The notes below the pieces were generated by a model. That model was given only the letters and a program-made list of their open reading frames with translations, did no database searches and was not told where the DNA came from. Source: Herpetosiphon aurantiacus DSM 785 (lineage in GTDB: Bacteria; Chloroflexota; Chloroflexia; Chloroflexales; Herpetosiphonaceae). Taken from it: a stretch of 64,000 nucleotides of DNA. This document shows positions 1-8,346 of the stretch, one piece after another. The stretch is taken from positions 3,735,199-3,799,198 of the forward strand of contig CP000875.1 in assembly GCA_000018565.1 (NCBI GenBank), written 5' to 3'. Position 1 is the first letter of the stretch, and every line of letters begins with the position of its first letter. Made by a program: the position numbers and the translations under genes.

Positions 1-1073
1 ACATAGACCAAACCGCCAATTCCGACCAATAAGAAAGTGGCAATCACCCATAAGCCGCAACCAGATGATTGGCGTGATTGGGGTTGGTTCATTGGCACGG
101 GATGTTGGGCGGCCAAGGGTGGAGCATAATTTTGGCGCGGGCGAGCTGGCGGCGCTGGTTGTTGACGGGGCGGACGCACCTCGGCAGGCTCTTGGGTTTG
201 CGGCAAACGGCCAGCATTCGACGAAGGCACAGCCATGGTCGCTTGGTTGCCGCGCTCACGATATAGCCGCAACAACTCGGCAAACGCTCGCGCCGATTGT
301 GGGCGTTGAGCCGGATCTTTTGCCATCGCTTGGAGTACAATCGCCTCAAGCTGCGGCGGAATCGACGGATTATAGCTGAGCAAAGGCGGCGGTGCTGCCT
401 GAATATGCTGCAAGGCGACTGCCAAAGGCGAATCGCCACTAAACGGCAAACGTCCGGTCAGCATCTCATAGGTTAGCACGCCCAAGGCATAGACATCGGA
501 AAGCGGCGTTGCGCCCAAACCTTGAGCCTGTTCTGGCGCAAGATAATCGGCAGTCCCAAAGGTTGTGCCTGGGTCGGTTAATGCCGAGGATTGCTTGCTT
601 TTGGCGATGCCAAAATCGCTGAGCCGCGCATAATCATTGGTATCAATCAAGACATTTTGCGGCTTGACATCACGGTGCACCAAACCGCTATCATGGGCGG
701 CTTGCAAGGCCTCGGCCACTTGACGCACAATCGCTAAGGTGCGGGGCACTGGCAAGGGGGCTTGCAACGAAATAATTTCTTTGAGATCGGTACCTTGGAC
801 ATATTCCATCACAATATAATGCAGATCGCCCTCGGCCCCGATATCATAAACCCGCACAATATTGGGATGCCCCAATTGGGCGGCGGCATCGGCTTCGTGC
901 TTAAAGCGGCGCAAAAATTGTTCGTCACTGGCATATTGGCCATGTAACACTTTAATCGCAACTGGTCGATTGAGTCGCAAATCGCGCCCAAGATAGACCG
1001 TTGCCATGCCGCCTTGGCCTAGTTTTCGCTCTAATTGATAGCGATTATTGAGAATTCGTGGTTGTTCGCTCAT
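1..1073 (-). CDS. Membrane-anchored Ser/Thr protein kinase, C-terminus beyond the window
   Basis: PknB-type Hanks kinase; the frame stays open to the window edge, so about 357 residues are seen and the C-terminal end is missing. Visible parts: Gly-rich loop near residues 19-24 (GQGGMA), ATP lysine K41, catalytic loop HRDVKPQN at 133-140, DFG at 153-155, and APEQ in the activation segment. After the kinase domain (to about 275) comes a Pro/Gln-rich linker, then a hydrophobic helix at about 339-357, so the catalytic domain is cytoplasmic and an outer domain should follow. The start codon lies 7 nt after the stop of the exonuclease-like gene on the same strand, which suggests co-transcription and perhaps coupling. 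The substrate is unknown. It is the first of two related kinases in the window. Confidence 0.9.
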   Translation of the reverse strand, partial: MSEQPRILNNRYQLERKLGQGGMATVYLGRDLRLNRPVAIKVLHGQYASDEQFLRRFKHEADAAAQLGHPNIVRVYDIGAEGDLHYIVMEYVQGTDLKEIISLQAPLPVPRTLAIVRQVAEALQAAHDSGLVHRDVKPQNVLIDTNDYARLSDFGIAKSKQSSALTDPGTTFGTADYLAPEQAQGLGATPLSDVYALGVLTYEMLTGRLPFSGDSPLAVALQHIQAAPPPLLSYNPSIPPQLEAIVLQAMAKDPAQRPQSARAFAELLRLYRERGNQATMAVPSSNAGRLPQTQEPAEVRPPRQQPAPPARPRQNYAPPLAAQHPVPMNQPQSRQSSGCGLWVIATFLLVGIGGLVY

Positions 1074-1080
1074 CGCCCCA

Positions 1081-1629
1081 CTAATACTCCTCGTCGCTCA
1101 ATGGCGACAGCAACGATTGCTCAGACGCATGCCAAATCGTAACATGCGGGTGCAAATCAGGCTCAGCTAGTTTATGTAAGTAACAACGCAAACGTGGCAA
1201 ATGAATAATATCGTCGCGATTGTAGCGTAATAATAAATCTAAAGCGTTTTGATCGTTATAGTTTTCGTAGGCTTGCCACAAACGCAAGGCATCACGACCA
1301 TCAAGCCCATGAGTAGAACGGGCAATTCCGATCTTTTGTTCAACAACTTTCAAGCCACCGCGCAGATTTTGCCGCCGACATTCGCGCAACAAATCGCAAT
1401 GCTCAAACTCGCGCTTCAAATCTGCACCCAAGGCTTTGTAAATAATCGGCAGATCAAAACTTGCACCATTAAAGGTATAGATCGTTTCGACTCCTGCCAA
1501 GGCCGCATACAAATTAACATCACTAACCCCAGCGCCAACCAGTTGAACTGTACCACGCCGGGGCAAGTAAATCCCAATCACGCTAATCGTGCGCTGCCAG
1601 GTTGTTTCAATATCAAGATATGCGTCCAT
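1081..1629 (-). CDS. RNase H-like fold DEDD exonuclease-domain protein (YprB-like)
   Basis: A 182-residue protein with the three exonuclease motifs of the DEDD superfamily: DIE at 6-8, NGASFD at 54-59, and YNRDD at 136-140. The Tyr four residues before the last Asp places it in the DEDDy subgroup. The acidic residues would hold two metal ions for 3'-5' nucleolysis. It resembles the stand-alone 'ribonuclease H-like' (YprB-type) proteins, whose natural substrate is poorly known, so DNA versus RNA cannot be decided. No helicase or polymerase domain is attached. It sits between trpE and a kinase on the same strand, 7 nt from the kinase start. The ribosome site before its ATG is weak. Confidence 0.75.
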   Translation of the reverse strand: MDAYLDIETTWQRTISVIGIYLPRRGTVQLVGAGVSDVNLYAALAGVETIYTFNGASFDLPIIYKALGADLKREFEHCDLLRECRRQNLRGGLKVVEQKIGIARSTHGLDGRDALRLWQAYENYNDQNALDLLLRYNRDDIIHLPRLRCYLHKLAEPDLHPHVTIWHASEQSLLSPLSDEEY

Positions 1630-1631
1630 AA

Positions 1632-1778
1632 TTTGCGAGGGGCTGGAGATTGGGGGTCGGGGATCGGATTAAATAATTAAGGTTATAGTCATTTATAGCT
1701 TAAATCAATATTCCCAAATTGGCTAAAATGACTTCGACCTTAACCCGACCTCCAACAACCGATCTCCGACCCCCAACA
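1632..1778. repeat. Inverted STRR-like repeat between trpE and the exonuclease gene
   Basis: Two facing arms, 1650-1667 and 1759-1776, match over 18 bases with a single mismatch (words like GGGGTCGGGGATCGG and its complement), with about 90 bases between them. The second arm ends directly at the trpE stop codon. It may fold into a hairpin in the trpE message and act as a weak terminator or processing stem, but there is no T-run after it. It belongs to the dispersed 7-nt repeat family of this window. Confidence 0.7.
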
Positions 1779-3296
1779 TTACAACTCCAACATCTCGGCG
1801 ACGTGCAAGGCGCGAATCAGCGAACCAGCTTTGTTGCGGGTTTCGAGATCTTCCAATTTAACATCGCTATCGGCGACAATCCCCGCGCCAGCTTGCATAT
1901 AGGCTACGCCATCTTTGATAACCATTGTGCGAATAGTAATCGCTGTGTCAAGCGACAACCCGCCAAACGAGACATAGCCAACGCAACCACCATATGGCCC
2001 GCGTTGGCTTGGCTCTAATTCAGCGATAATTTCCATGGCCCGCACTTTGGGCGCACCAGTCAGCGTGCCAGCAGGGAAGCAGGCGCGTAAGGCATGCAAT
2101 GGCGAGTAGCGCGAGGTATCCAGCGTGCCTTTGACCACCGAAACTAAGTGCATCACATGCGAATATTTTTCAATTTGCATAAATTTGGGCACGTGGACGG
2201 TGCCAGGCAGCGAAACCCGCCCCACATCGTTGCGCCCAAGATCAACCAGCATCAAATGCTCAGCCCGTTCTTTTTCGTCGGCTAATAATTCAGCCTGCAT
2301 GCGAGCTTCGTCATCGGCATCGCGGCCACGGCGGCGCGTACCAGCAATTGGGTGGGTCTCAATAATGCCATCTTCAACCCGCACCAACATTTCGGGCGAT
2401 GCCCCAATAATCGCCGCATCAGGCACATTCAAAAAGAACATGTATGGTGATGGATTGACCGTGCGCAGTGCTCGATAGACCGCAAATGGCTCGGCATCGG
2501 TTTCACGCTGAAAACGCTGCGATAACACCACTTGAAAAATATCGCCAGCCCGAATATATTCGCGAGCCTTTTCAATCGCGGTGCTAAATTCGCTAAACGA
2601 TTGATTTGATTGCAATTGCTCGTTGAGTTCGGGTAAGCTGGGCGAGGCGGCGCTTGAGCTATAGACTTCGGGTGCTAATGGCCGTACCAATTTTTTGGTC
2701 ATGGCTTCGATCGCTTGGTTGGCTTCGGCAAATTGAGTTGCCAAATCTACCGCCGAATCAAACACCAGTGTGCTCATAATTTTGATCGTATGGCGCACAT
2801 GGTCGAAAGCCAAAACCGTTTTGACCACCATCCACACGCCATCGGGAATTTGCAATGGGCGCAGGGTTGGCGCGGGCAAACGTTCAAACGTGCGCACAGT
2901 TTCATAGCCCAAAAAGCCAACCGCCCCGCCCGTAAAGCGCGGCAAATCAGGTTGAGGCGCAGGGTTAGCCCGTTGCGTGCCAACCACCAAGCGTTCTAAT
3001 TGATCAAGCGTCGTCAGATCATCAAAGCTGGTACGTTCGCCATTGGCAGTTTCAATAATACTTTGCTGGCCAAGGCCACGAATAATTAAATGAGGCTCAC
3101 AGCCAATAAATGAATAGCGACCAATTTGCTCGCCACCCTCAACACTTTCAAGCAAGAAACTATAATGACCCTGAGCAACCTTCAAGTACGCCGACACTGG
3201 CGTTTCCAAATCGGCGACTAACTCACGATAGACTGCACATTGGGTGTAGCCAGCCGCAGCCCATGCTTGCACTTGTTCAAATGTTGGCGAAGCCAT
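1779..3296 (-). CDS. trpE: Anthranilate synthase component I
   Basis: Converts chorismate and ammonia (from a TrpG glutaminase partner, not in this window) to anthranilate, the first step of tryptophan synthesis. At 505 residues it has the usual TrpE length. The N-terminal domain carries the LLES motif (SFLLESVEGG, near residue 48) that in TrpE proteins binds feedback tryptophan. The chorismate-binding domain shows PIAGT, whose Ala separates TrpE from the Lys of PabB-type enzymes, then GAPKVRAMEII and the C-terminal ETRNKAGSL. The start has GGAG five bases before the ATG. No other trp gene is adjacent; trpC is about 38 kb away. The upstream Rrf2 gene is separated by a repeat-filled gap, and no attenuator leader was found. 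Confidence 0.96.
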   Translation of the reverse strand: MASPTFEQVQAWAAAGYTQCAVYRELVADLETPVSAYLKVAQGHYSFLLESVEGGEQIGRYSFIGCEPHLIIRGLGQQSIIETANGERTSFDDLTTLDQLERLVVGTQRANPAPQPDLPRFTGGAVGFLGYETVRTFERLPAPTLRPLQIPDGVWMVVKTVLAFDHVRHTIKIMSTLVFDSAVDLATQFAEANQAIEAMTKKLVRPLAPEVYSSSAASPSLPELNEQLQSNQSFSEFSTAIEKAREYIRAGDIFQVVLSQRFQRETDAEPFAVYRALRTVNPSPYMFFLNVPDAAIIGASPEMLVRVEDGIIETHPIAGTRRRGRDADDEARMQAELLADEKERAEHLMLVDLGRNDVGRVSLPGTVHVPKFMQIEKYSHVMHLVSVVKGTLDTSRYSPLHALRACFPAGTLTGAPKVRAMEIIAELEPSQRGPYGGCVGYVSFGGLSLDTAITIRTMVIKDGVAYMQAGAGIVADSDVKLEDLETRNKAGSLIRALHVAEMLEL

Positions 3297-3319
3297 GAAC
3301 GCTCCATAAAAACTATAAG

Positions 3320-3430
3320 AAGAGGGGTCAGGGGTCAGATGCCAGGGATTAGTTCGAGGAATGTAAAAAAAAGATCAATTGTAAAATCAGCCTAAATTCT
3401 GACCCCTAATCCCCTACCCCTGATCCCTAA
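3320..3430. repeat. Facing arrays of 7-nt repeats between the Rrf2 gene and trpE
   Basis: One array near 3322-3340 reads as tandem GGGGTCA-type words; the other, 3401-3428, reads GACCCCT AATCCCC TACCCCT GATCCCT with a strict 7-nt step. The arrays face each other, so transcripts could pair. The stop codon of the Rrf2 gene (3427-3429) lies inside the last repeat word. Confidence 0.75.
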
Positions 3431-3855
3431 ATATAATACATCGGCGAATCGAGTTGCTGGTGTTTGCGTTGACAGAGATCGGCGATGGTCATTTCGCTGA
3501 GATGGCCTTCGATCACGGCGCGTAATTCGCCCCAAACTTCGCCCAACAAACCAGCATCAAAAGTATCGAGGCTTGCGCCTTCGGGTGTTGGCAACAATGG
3601 CCCTTCCAATACCAAAATAGCATCAAGCAAGCTAATTGCTTGGGGAGGGCGAGCCAACTGATGACCACCTTGAGGGCCACGCACGCTGGTAATTAGGCCA
3701 GCTTTGCGCAATGCGATTAACAATTGATTGAGATAATTTTCTGAGATAGCTTGACGCTCGGCAATTTCGTGGCTTTGCACCAAACCCTCGCCATAGTGCT
3801 GAGCCAAATCAAATAACGCTCGCACGCCATATTCACCTTTGGTTGATAATCGCAT
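3427..3855 (-). CDS. Rrf2-family transcriptional regulator
   Basis: A 142-residue winged-helix protein that begins with the family signature MRLSTKGEYGVRALFDLA and has the wing sequence SVRGPQGGHQLARP. Rrf2 members act as dimeric DNA-binding regulators; IscR/NsrR types hold a Fe-S cluster through three cysteines after the helix-turn-helix. Here only one Cys is present (near residue 128, in ADLC), so a classical 2Fe-2S cluster is unlikely and a CymR-like cluster-free mode is more plausible (inference). It lies upstream of trpE on the same strand and downstream of the TPR gene; its target genes cannot be read from the sequence. Confidence 0.9.
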   Translation of the reverse strand: MRLSTKGEYGVRALFDLAQHYGEGLVQSHEIAERQAISENYLNQLLIALRKAGLITSVRGPQGGHQLARPPQAISLLDAILVLEGPLLPTPEGASLDTFDAGLLGEVWGELRAVIEGHLSEMTIADLCQRKHQQLDSPMYYI

Positions 3856-3938
3856 TCTGCCTCATTGCTGCTATATACAATCAATTCAGATAGCCGCCAT
3901 GCTAGCATTAGGGGCCAGAGAAGTCAAAAGCGAGCCTT

Positions 3939-4454
3939 TTAAATTGGTCGCCACCATGGGCAACAGTTGGGCAGTTGCTCCGATTGAATTGCTTGCTCAG
4001 TTTTACATTCAACATAGCCATTAAAAATACAATTGGCACAGCAGCGCACATGCACATGGCAGCGCCAACAAAAGGTCGCACTAGCATACAATTGGGCATC
4101 GCAGGCATAACAACAGACTGGCAATTCAGCCAATTGGCTCAAACTCAATGGCTCAGGTGGGTTCCAAGGCGGCAATGGCTCTGGTTCGACCACCATCGGC
4201 TCAAGTGGGCCGCGCAAGCTGGCCAAACCGCGAATCGCTGCATGATTATAAGGATTGATCGCCAGCACCCGCTCCAAGCAGGCAATTTGCTGTTCGGGCA
4301 GCTCAACCGCGCCACTCAGCCAGAGCAAGGCGATTTCGTTATAGGGTTCTAGGGCTAAAGCTTGGGTTAAATAAACTCGGGCGCTGCGACGGTCGCCAGC
4401 ATATAACGCCGCCACCGCTGTTTCCAGCAGCAATGCCGTTTGATTTGAAGTCAT
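3939..4454 (-). CDS. TPR protein with Cys-rich zinc-knuckle tail
   Basis: A 171-residue protein with two parts. Residues about 5-85 form two to three TPR-like helical pairs (AALYAGDRRSARVYLTQALALEPYN, in pieces, then ERVLAINPYNHAAIRGL), a protein-interaction scaffold. After a Pro-rich linker, the tail has clustered cysteines: CCYAC, CWRC, CCANC, VEC and CC, with CxxC spacing typical of zinc ribbons. No catalytic motif is seen. It starts 26 bases after the selA stop and has a good purine-rich ribosome site, so it is probably in the selA transcript. The function is unknown; partner binding or nucleic-acid binding by the Cys tail is only a guess. Confidence 0.75.
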   Translation of the reverse strand: MTSNQTALLLETAVAALYAGDRRSARVYLTQALALEPYNEIALLWLSGAVELPEQQIACLERVLAINPYNHAAIRGLASLRGPLEPMVVEPEPLPPWNPPEPLSLSQLAELPVCCYACDAQLYASATFCWRCHVHVRCCANCIFNGYVECKTEQAIQSEQLPNCCPWWRPI

Positions 4455-4479
4455 AGCTTGCGTCCCTCTCTATGACAGG

Positions 4480-5820
4480 TTAGGCTGGATCGAGGGCTGC
4501 TAACGCCGCCATAAGCACTGCATCCTGCTCAGGTAGCACAGTCCGCAGATCAAGGATTAGGCGCTGCGCTTGAATTCGACCAACAATGGGTGGGTCGTTG
4601 GCACGAAGTTGTTTGCTCAAAGCTTCAGCCATGCCGTCAAGGGCTAGCCCTCGGCTTGGCAAGCTTGAACCAGGCAGCGAACCACCGCCAATGGTAGCAT
4701 GAGTTGCCACAAGTTCGGCAGCGGGGTATTGCGCCAGCAGCGGTAGTGCGCGTTGTTCTAATTCATCAAGCGAACTGGTGACCATGCGCCAGATTGGAAT
4801 TTCGCTGCTCGCTCGCTGGGTTTCATAGGCCAAAAGCGTGGCACTCAAGGCGGCAATTGTCAATTTATCAACTCGTAGCGCCCGCAATAATGGATGTTTG
4901 CGCAGTTGATCGATCAGCTGGCGTTTGCCGACAATCAACCCTGCTTGCGGGCCACCAAGCAATTTATCGCCGCTGAACACTACTAAATCAGCCTTGGCTT
5001 GAACCATCATGGCAACTGTTGGCTCGGCTACCAATCCATAGGCCTGGGTATCTAACAACGCACCGCTGCCAAGATCGCAAATTAAGAGCTTTTGATGCTC
5101 ATGGGCGGCTTGGGCTAATTCGGCCACACTTGGCTCGTGGGTAAAGCCCAGCACCTGAAAATTCGAGGCATGGACATGCAATAACGCTGCGGTTTGGTTG
5201 GTGATCGCCGCCGTATAATCGGGCAAATAGCTGCGATTGGTCGTGCCAACATCGACTAAAATGCAACCACTTTGGCGCAAAATATCAGGAATTCGAAAGC
5301 CGCCGCCAATTTCAACCGCATGGCCACGACTCACAATTACTTCCTGCCCTTGGGCAAAACAACTCAAGCAAAGCAACATTGCCGCCGCCGCATTATTGAC
5401 CACTAATGCCGCTTCGGCTCCGGTTAAGCGTTGCAGTTGTGGCTCCAACAGGCTATTGCGTGAACCACGCTCGCCTTGCGCCAAATCGTATTCGAGGTTG
5501 CTATAGCCAGCACTGGCCGTAATTATGGCCTGATGGGCAGCAGCACTGAGCGGTGCACGCCCAAGATTGGTGTGTAAAATCACGCCTGTGGCATTGATCA
5601 CGTGGCGCAGTGGTGGTTGTTGACGTTGGAGAATTAAGTCCACCGCATGAGCCACAATTTGTTTAGTTGATGGAACAGCAGCGTGAGAACGAATCGCGTG
5701 GCGAGCCTGCTCAAGGCTGGTTCGGGCGGCCTCAAGCAACCATTGAGCAGGCAGTTCGGGGAAACGCTCGGCCAACAGGCCAATCAGCCCATGTACCGCT
5801 GGCAAATTGCGCAAACTCAA
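4480..5820 (-). CDS. selA: L-seryl-tRNA(Sec) selenium transferase
   Basis: PLP enzyme that converts Ser-tRNA(Sec) to Sec-tRNA(Sec) with selenophosphate. Family signatures are complete: the N-terminal LRNLPAV, INATGVILHTNLGRAPLS, and the PLP-lysine motif FSGDKLLGGPQAG with K286. I place the start at a TTG (5820) rather than an ATG 63 bases upstream: SelA proteins normally begin just before this LRxLP motif, a TGAGG lies five bases before the TTG, and the upstream ATG would put the first 21 codons inside the kinase gene. This gives 446 residues and a 7-nt gap from the kinase stop. selB, selC and selD are not in the window, nor did I recognise a selenoprotein. Confidence 0.92.
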   Translation of the reverse strand: MSLRNLPAVHGLIGLLAERFPELPAQWLLEAARTSLEQARHAIRSHAAVPSTKQIVAHAVDLILQRQQPPLRHVINATGVILHTNLGRAPLSAAAHQAIITASAGYSNLEYDLAQGERGSRNSLLEPQLQRLTGAEAALVVNNAAAAMLLCLSCFAQGQEVIVSRGHAVEIGGGFRIPDILRQSGCILVDVGTTNRSYLPDYTAAITNQTAALLHVHASNFQVLGFTHEPSVAELAQAAHEHQKLLICDLGSGALLDTQAYGLVAEPTVAMMVQAKADLVVFSGDKLLGGPQAGLIVGKRQLIDQLRKHPLLRALRVDKLTIAALSATLLAYETQRASSEIPIWRMVTSSLDELEQRALPLLAQYPAAELVATHATIGGGSLPGSSLPSRGLALDGMAEALSKQLRANDPPIVGRIQAQRLILDLRTVLPEQDAVLMAALAALDPA

Positions 5821-5827
5821 GCCAACC

Positions 5828-7537
5828 TCAGGAGATCGGCGACGGCGCAGGCCGTGGCAACGGATAAACCACAGTTGGCTCAACCCCAGGATTCGTCACG
5901 GTTGGTAGATCTTGGGTTGGCGCAACGGTTGGGCCATTGGTTGGAGTTGGCGGTGGCACGTCAGTTGGCGTTGCTTGAATTGGGGTTGGCTCAACTGGCG
6001 TGTTCGATGGCACAACCGTCGTTGGTTGGGTCGTGCGCGTCGGCGGCACAGTGCGGGTTGGTTGGGTGGTGCGCGTCGGTGTATTCGATGGCACGGTTGC
6101 GCTTGGCTCAGGCGTGATGCTGGGCGGCTCGGTTGGCGCATCGGTTGGGGTTGGTTCGGGTGTATTACTCGGAACCGCCGTAGGAATTCGCGTCGATTCG
6201 GGCACAAATGGCCCTGATAAGCTGCTGGTTTGGGTGGCAGTTGGCAACGAAATCAAACCGCGATTGCCTTGACCAATTCGTTGCCAAAAGACAATCCCCA
6301 AGACAGCTAGGGTTATAATGATTGCTACAGGGTAAATAATTTTTAAAGGATCGCTGGTTGTGGCCGTGCGCATCACCGGACGGGTGCGCATGCGAGGCCG
6401 AGCAGCATTACTACTGCTTGGCGGCGTTGGGCGTGGGCGTGGCTGAGCCGGAGCAGCTTGAGGCCGCGATTGAGCACTCGGCGCAACCCGAGCCGTTGGA
6501 TTCGGATTGCTTGGGCGGGGCACAGGTTGCGGCACAGGCGCGGCAGGTCGCGCTTGCGGCTGAATCGAGCCAACGTCGGTTTGGGCGTTCGGATCATGTT
6601 GGCGTTGCAAGGATGGCAGCGCATTCATCGCCACGGTAGCCTTGCCAGCCGAAGAACCAGCTGGAACCGCCAAGCCGCGCAAATCGTCTTTGCTAGGAAT
6701 CATAATGCCAGCTCGACCGGAGAGCGTGCGTAAGGCATCGATAAAGGCAACTGCCGAAGGCGGGCGGTCGCTTGGTTGCTTGGCCAATGCTCGCTCAAAG
6801 ACCTTATCGAAAGCCGCAGGCAAGCCAGGCACAAGGCTGGTGATCGCTGGCGGCGGCGTGTAGGTGTGAGCAACCAGCAACTCTGGAACCGTTCCAGTAA
6901 AGGGAACTTGGCCAGTGATCACTTCAAACGCCACAATTCCTAAAGCATATAAATCGGAGCGGCCATCAACCAACTGCGCCGAGGCTTGTTCAGGGGCAAT
7001 ATATTCTGGCGTGCCCATAAACATACCGGCGCGGGTTAGACGCTTATCATTAACAACTGGTGCTTGAGCAATGCCGAAGTCGGTTAATAACACCCGACCA
7101 TCGGCATTGAGCAAAATATTGTGGGGTTTGACATCACGATGGACTGCTCGCTGCGAATGGGCATAATCTAAGGCCTCAGCCACGGGCATTAACAACGCCA
7201 CGGCGTAGCCCAACCCAAGCGCACCTTGTTCATCGATGACTGCTTGGAGCGAACGCCCAGCAATATATTCCATGGCGATGTAGGGCAAGCCTTCGGCCTC
7301 GCCAACATCAAAAATGGTTACAATATTAGGATGATGCAAATTGCCAGCGGTAATCGCTTCGCGCTCAAAGCGCTGGCTCGATTCGGGGTCACTCGCCAGC
7401 TGAGGTGCAAGAATTTTAAGTGCAACCGTTCGTTGCAAAGTGGTATCAGTCGCACGAAAAACGCGGGCCATACCACCGCGCCCAACTTCGTTGTGCAAAA
7501 CATACTTGCCAAATTGGCGACCATTCCAAGAAGTCAA
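5828..7537 (-). CDS. Membrane Ser/Thr protein kinase with Thr/Pro-rich outer tail
   Basis: A complete 569-residue PknB-type kinase: Gly loop GRGGMARVF (19-27), ATP lysine K41, HRDVKPHN (133-140), DFG (153-155), GTPEYIAPEQ in the activation loop. The catalytic domain ends near 275. A Pro/Ala/Gln-rich cytoplasmic linker leads to one transmembrane helix at about 400-418, then about 140 residues of low-complexity TPT/PTRT repeats outside the cell, probably a wall-spanning stalk or glycosylation zone rather than a sensor fold. The gene is divergent from an FHA/winged-helix regulator and shares its upstream region; FHA domains bind phosphothreonine, so the two may form a kinase-regulator pair (inference). 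selA follows 7 nt downstream. Confidence 0.94.
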   Translation of the reverse strand: MTSWNGRQFGKYVLHNEVGRGGMARVFRATDTTLQRTVALKILAPQLASDPESSQRFEREAITAGNLHHPNIVTIFDVGEAEGLPYIAMEYIAGRSLQAVIDEQGALGLGYAVALLMPVAEALDYAHSQRAVHRDVKPHNILLNADGRVLLTDFGIAQAPVVNDKRLTRAGMFMGTPEYIAPEQASAQLVDGRSDLYALGIVAFEVITGQVPFTGTVPELLVAHTYTPPPAITSLVPGLPAAFDKVFERALAKQPSDRPPSAVAFIDALRTLSGRAGIMIPSKDDLRGLAVPAGSSAGKATVAMNALPSLQRQHDPNAQTDVGSIQPQARPAAPVPQPVPRPSNPNPTARVAPSAQSRPQAAPAQPRPRPTPPSSSNAARPRMRTRPVMRTATTSDPLKIIYPVAIIITLAVLGIVFWQRIGQGNRGLISLPTATQTSSLSGPFVPESTRIPTAVPSNTPEPTPTDAPTEPPSITPEPSATVPSNTPTRTTQPTRTVPPTRTTQPTTVVPSNTPVEPTPIQATPTDVPPPTPTNGPTVAPTQDLPTVTNPGVEPTVVYPLPRPAPSPIS

Positions 7538-7574
7538 ACGCCCGCTCCTTGCGCCTCTAGCGCATTCAGAAGCC

Positions 7575-7606
7575 CTATGTTAGAATCGCGTCACATTCTA
7601 TCATAG
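7575..7606. promoter_or_regulatory. Palindrome between divergent kinase and FHA-regulator genes (operator/promoter candidate)
   Basis: Two 12-base arms, CTATGTTAGAAT at 7575-7586 and ATTCTATCATAG at 7595-7606, match with one mismatch around an 8-base centre. Each arm also reads TAGAAT preceded by TATG in its own direction, so the palindrome could hold facing -10 boxes as well as a binding site for the nearby winged-helix regulator. This assignment is inferred from position and symmetry. Confidence 0.55.
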
Positions 7607-7689
7607 CCCTTTTGCTTTGTCTCTGACTAAGACTCTAGCATACCATACCACGCCTCTCCATGCATCGTGTGTTTGAGGAGGAATTTTTT

Positions 7690-8346
7690 ATGAGCGATCA
7701 GCCAGTGCCATCGCTAACAATTAAGAACCAAGATGTGCCACCGCGACTTATGTCATGGGAACAAACCATTCTCACCATCGGACGCGATGTGGCCAACGAT
7801 ATTGTCATCGATCATCGTTTAGCATCGCGCCGTCACGCCCGCTTGGAACGCGATGAAGCCGGCTGTTATATTCGCGATCTCGATAGCACCAACGGAACTT
7901 ATTTAAATGGGGTTAAGGTCAATGGCCTCGCACCCTTACGCAATAACGACGAAGTTTGGGTCGCCGATACGGTGATCATTTTTCGCGATCCCGAAGCAAC
8001 TATGAAAGGCACGCCGCCGCCTGTGGTGATGCATCGGATCGCCACCCAAGATCAAGCTGAATTGCACGTTGATAGTGCTGCCAAGGAAGTTTATGTGCGG
8101 GGTAAACGGCTTGACCCACAACTCACCGCCAAGGAATTTCAGCTGCTAGAGCTGCTCTACAATCGCCGTGGCGAGGTCGTGAGTAAAGAGCAAATTGCGA
8201 TTGGCGTGTGGGATTATGAGGTCTACGATTACAATGCCATCGACGCTTTGATCTATCGTTTGCGCCAACGCATCGAGATCGATCCATCTGCGCCACGCTT
8301 TGTGCTGACTGTGCGCGGCTTTGGCTATAAATTGAGCTTAGATTAA
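7690..8346 (+). CDS. FHA-domain / OmpR-type winged-helix transcriptional regulator
   Basis: A 218-residue regulator. Residues about 10-100 are an FHA domain with all phosphothreonine-pocket residues: GRDVANDI (31-38), SRRHA (46-50) and STNGTYLNG (66-74). Residues about 122-218 are a Trans_reg_C winged helix (LTAKEFQLLELLYNRRGE and later RGFGYKL, read in pieces). There is no receiver domain. Mycobacterial EmbR combines the same domain types in the opposite order. The ATG at 7690 is chosen because GAGGAGG lies eight bases before it; an in-frame ATG at 7660 has no such site. Phosphorylation by the divergent kinase followed by FHA binding is a reasonable but untested model. Confidence 0.93.
   Translation: MSDQPVPSLTIKNQDVPPRLMSWEQTILTIGRDVANDIVIDHRLASRRHARLERDEAGCYIRDLDSTNGTYLNGVKVNGLAPLRNNDEVWVADTVIIFRDPEATMKGTPPPVVMHRIATQDQAELHVDSAAKEVYVRGKRLDPQLTAKEFQLLELLYNRRGEVVSKEQIAIGVWDYEVYDYNAIDALIYRLRQRIEIDPSAPRFVLTVRGFGYKLSLD

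Noticed and set aside
5821-5883. ATG start of selA inside the kinase gene
   Set aside because: The added 21 residues are Arg-rich, do not match SelA proteins, and overlap the Pro-rich kinase tail.
5912-6272. Gly/Val/Trp-rich plus-strand frames opposite the kinase tail
   Set aside because: They mirror the low-complexity TPT repeats of the kinase gene on the other strand and have no ribosome site.
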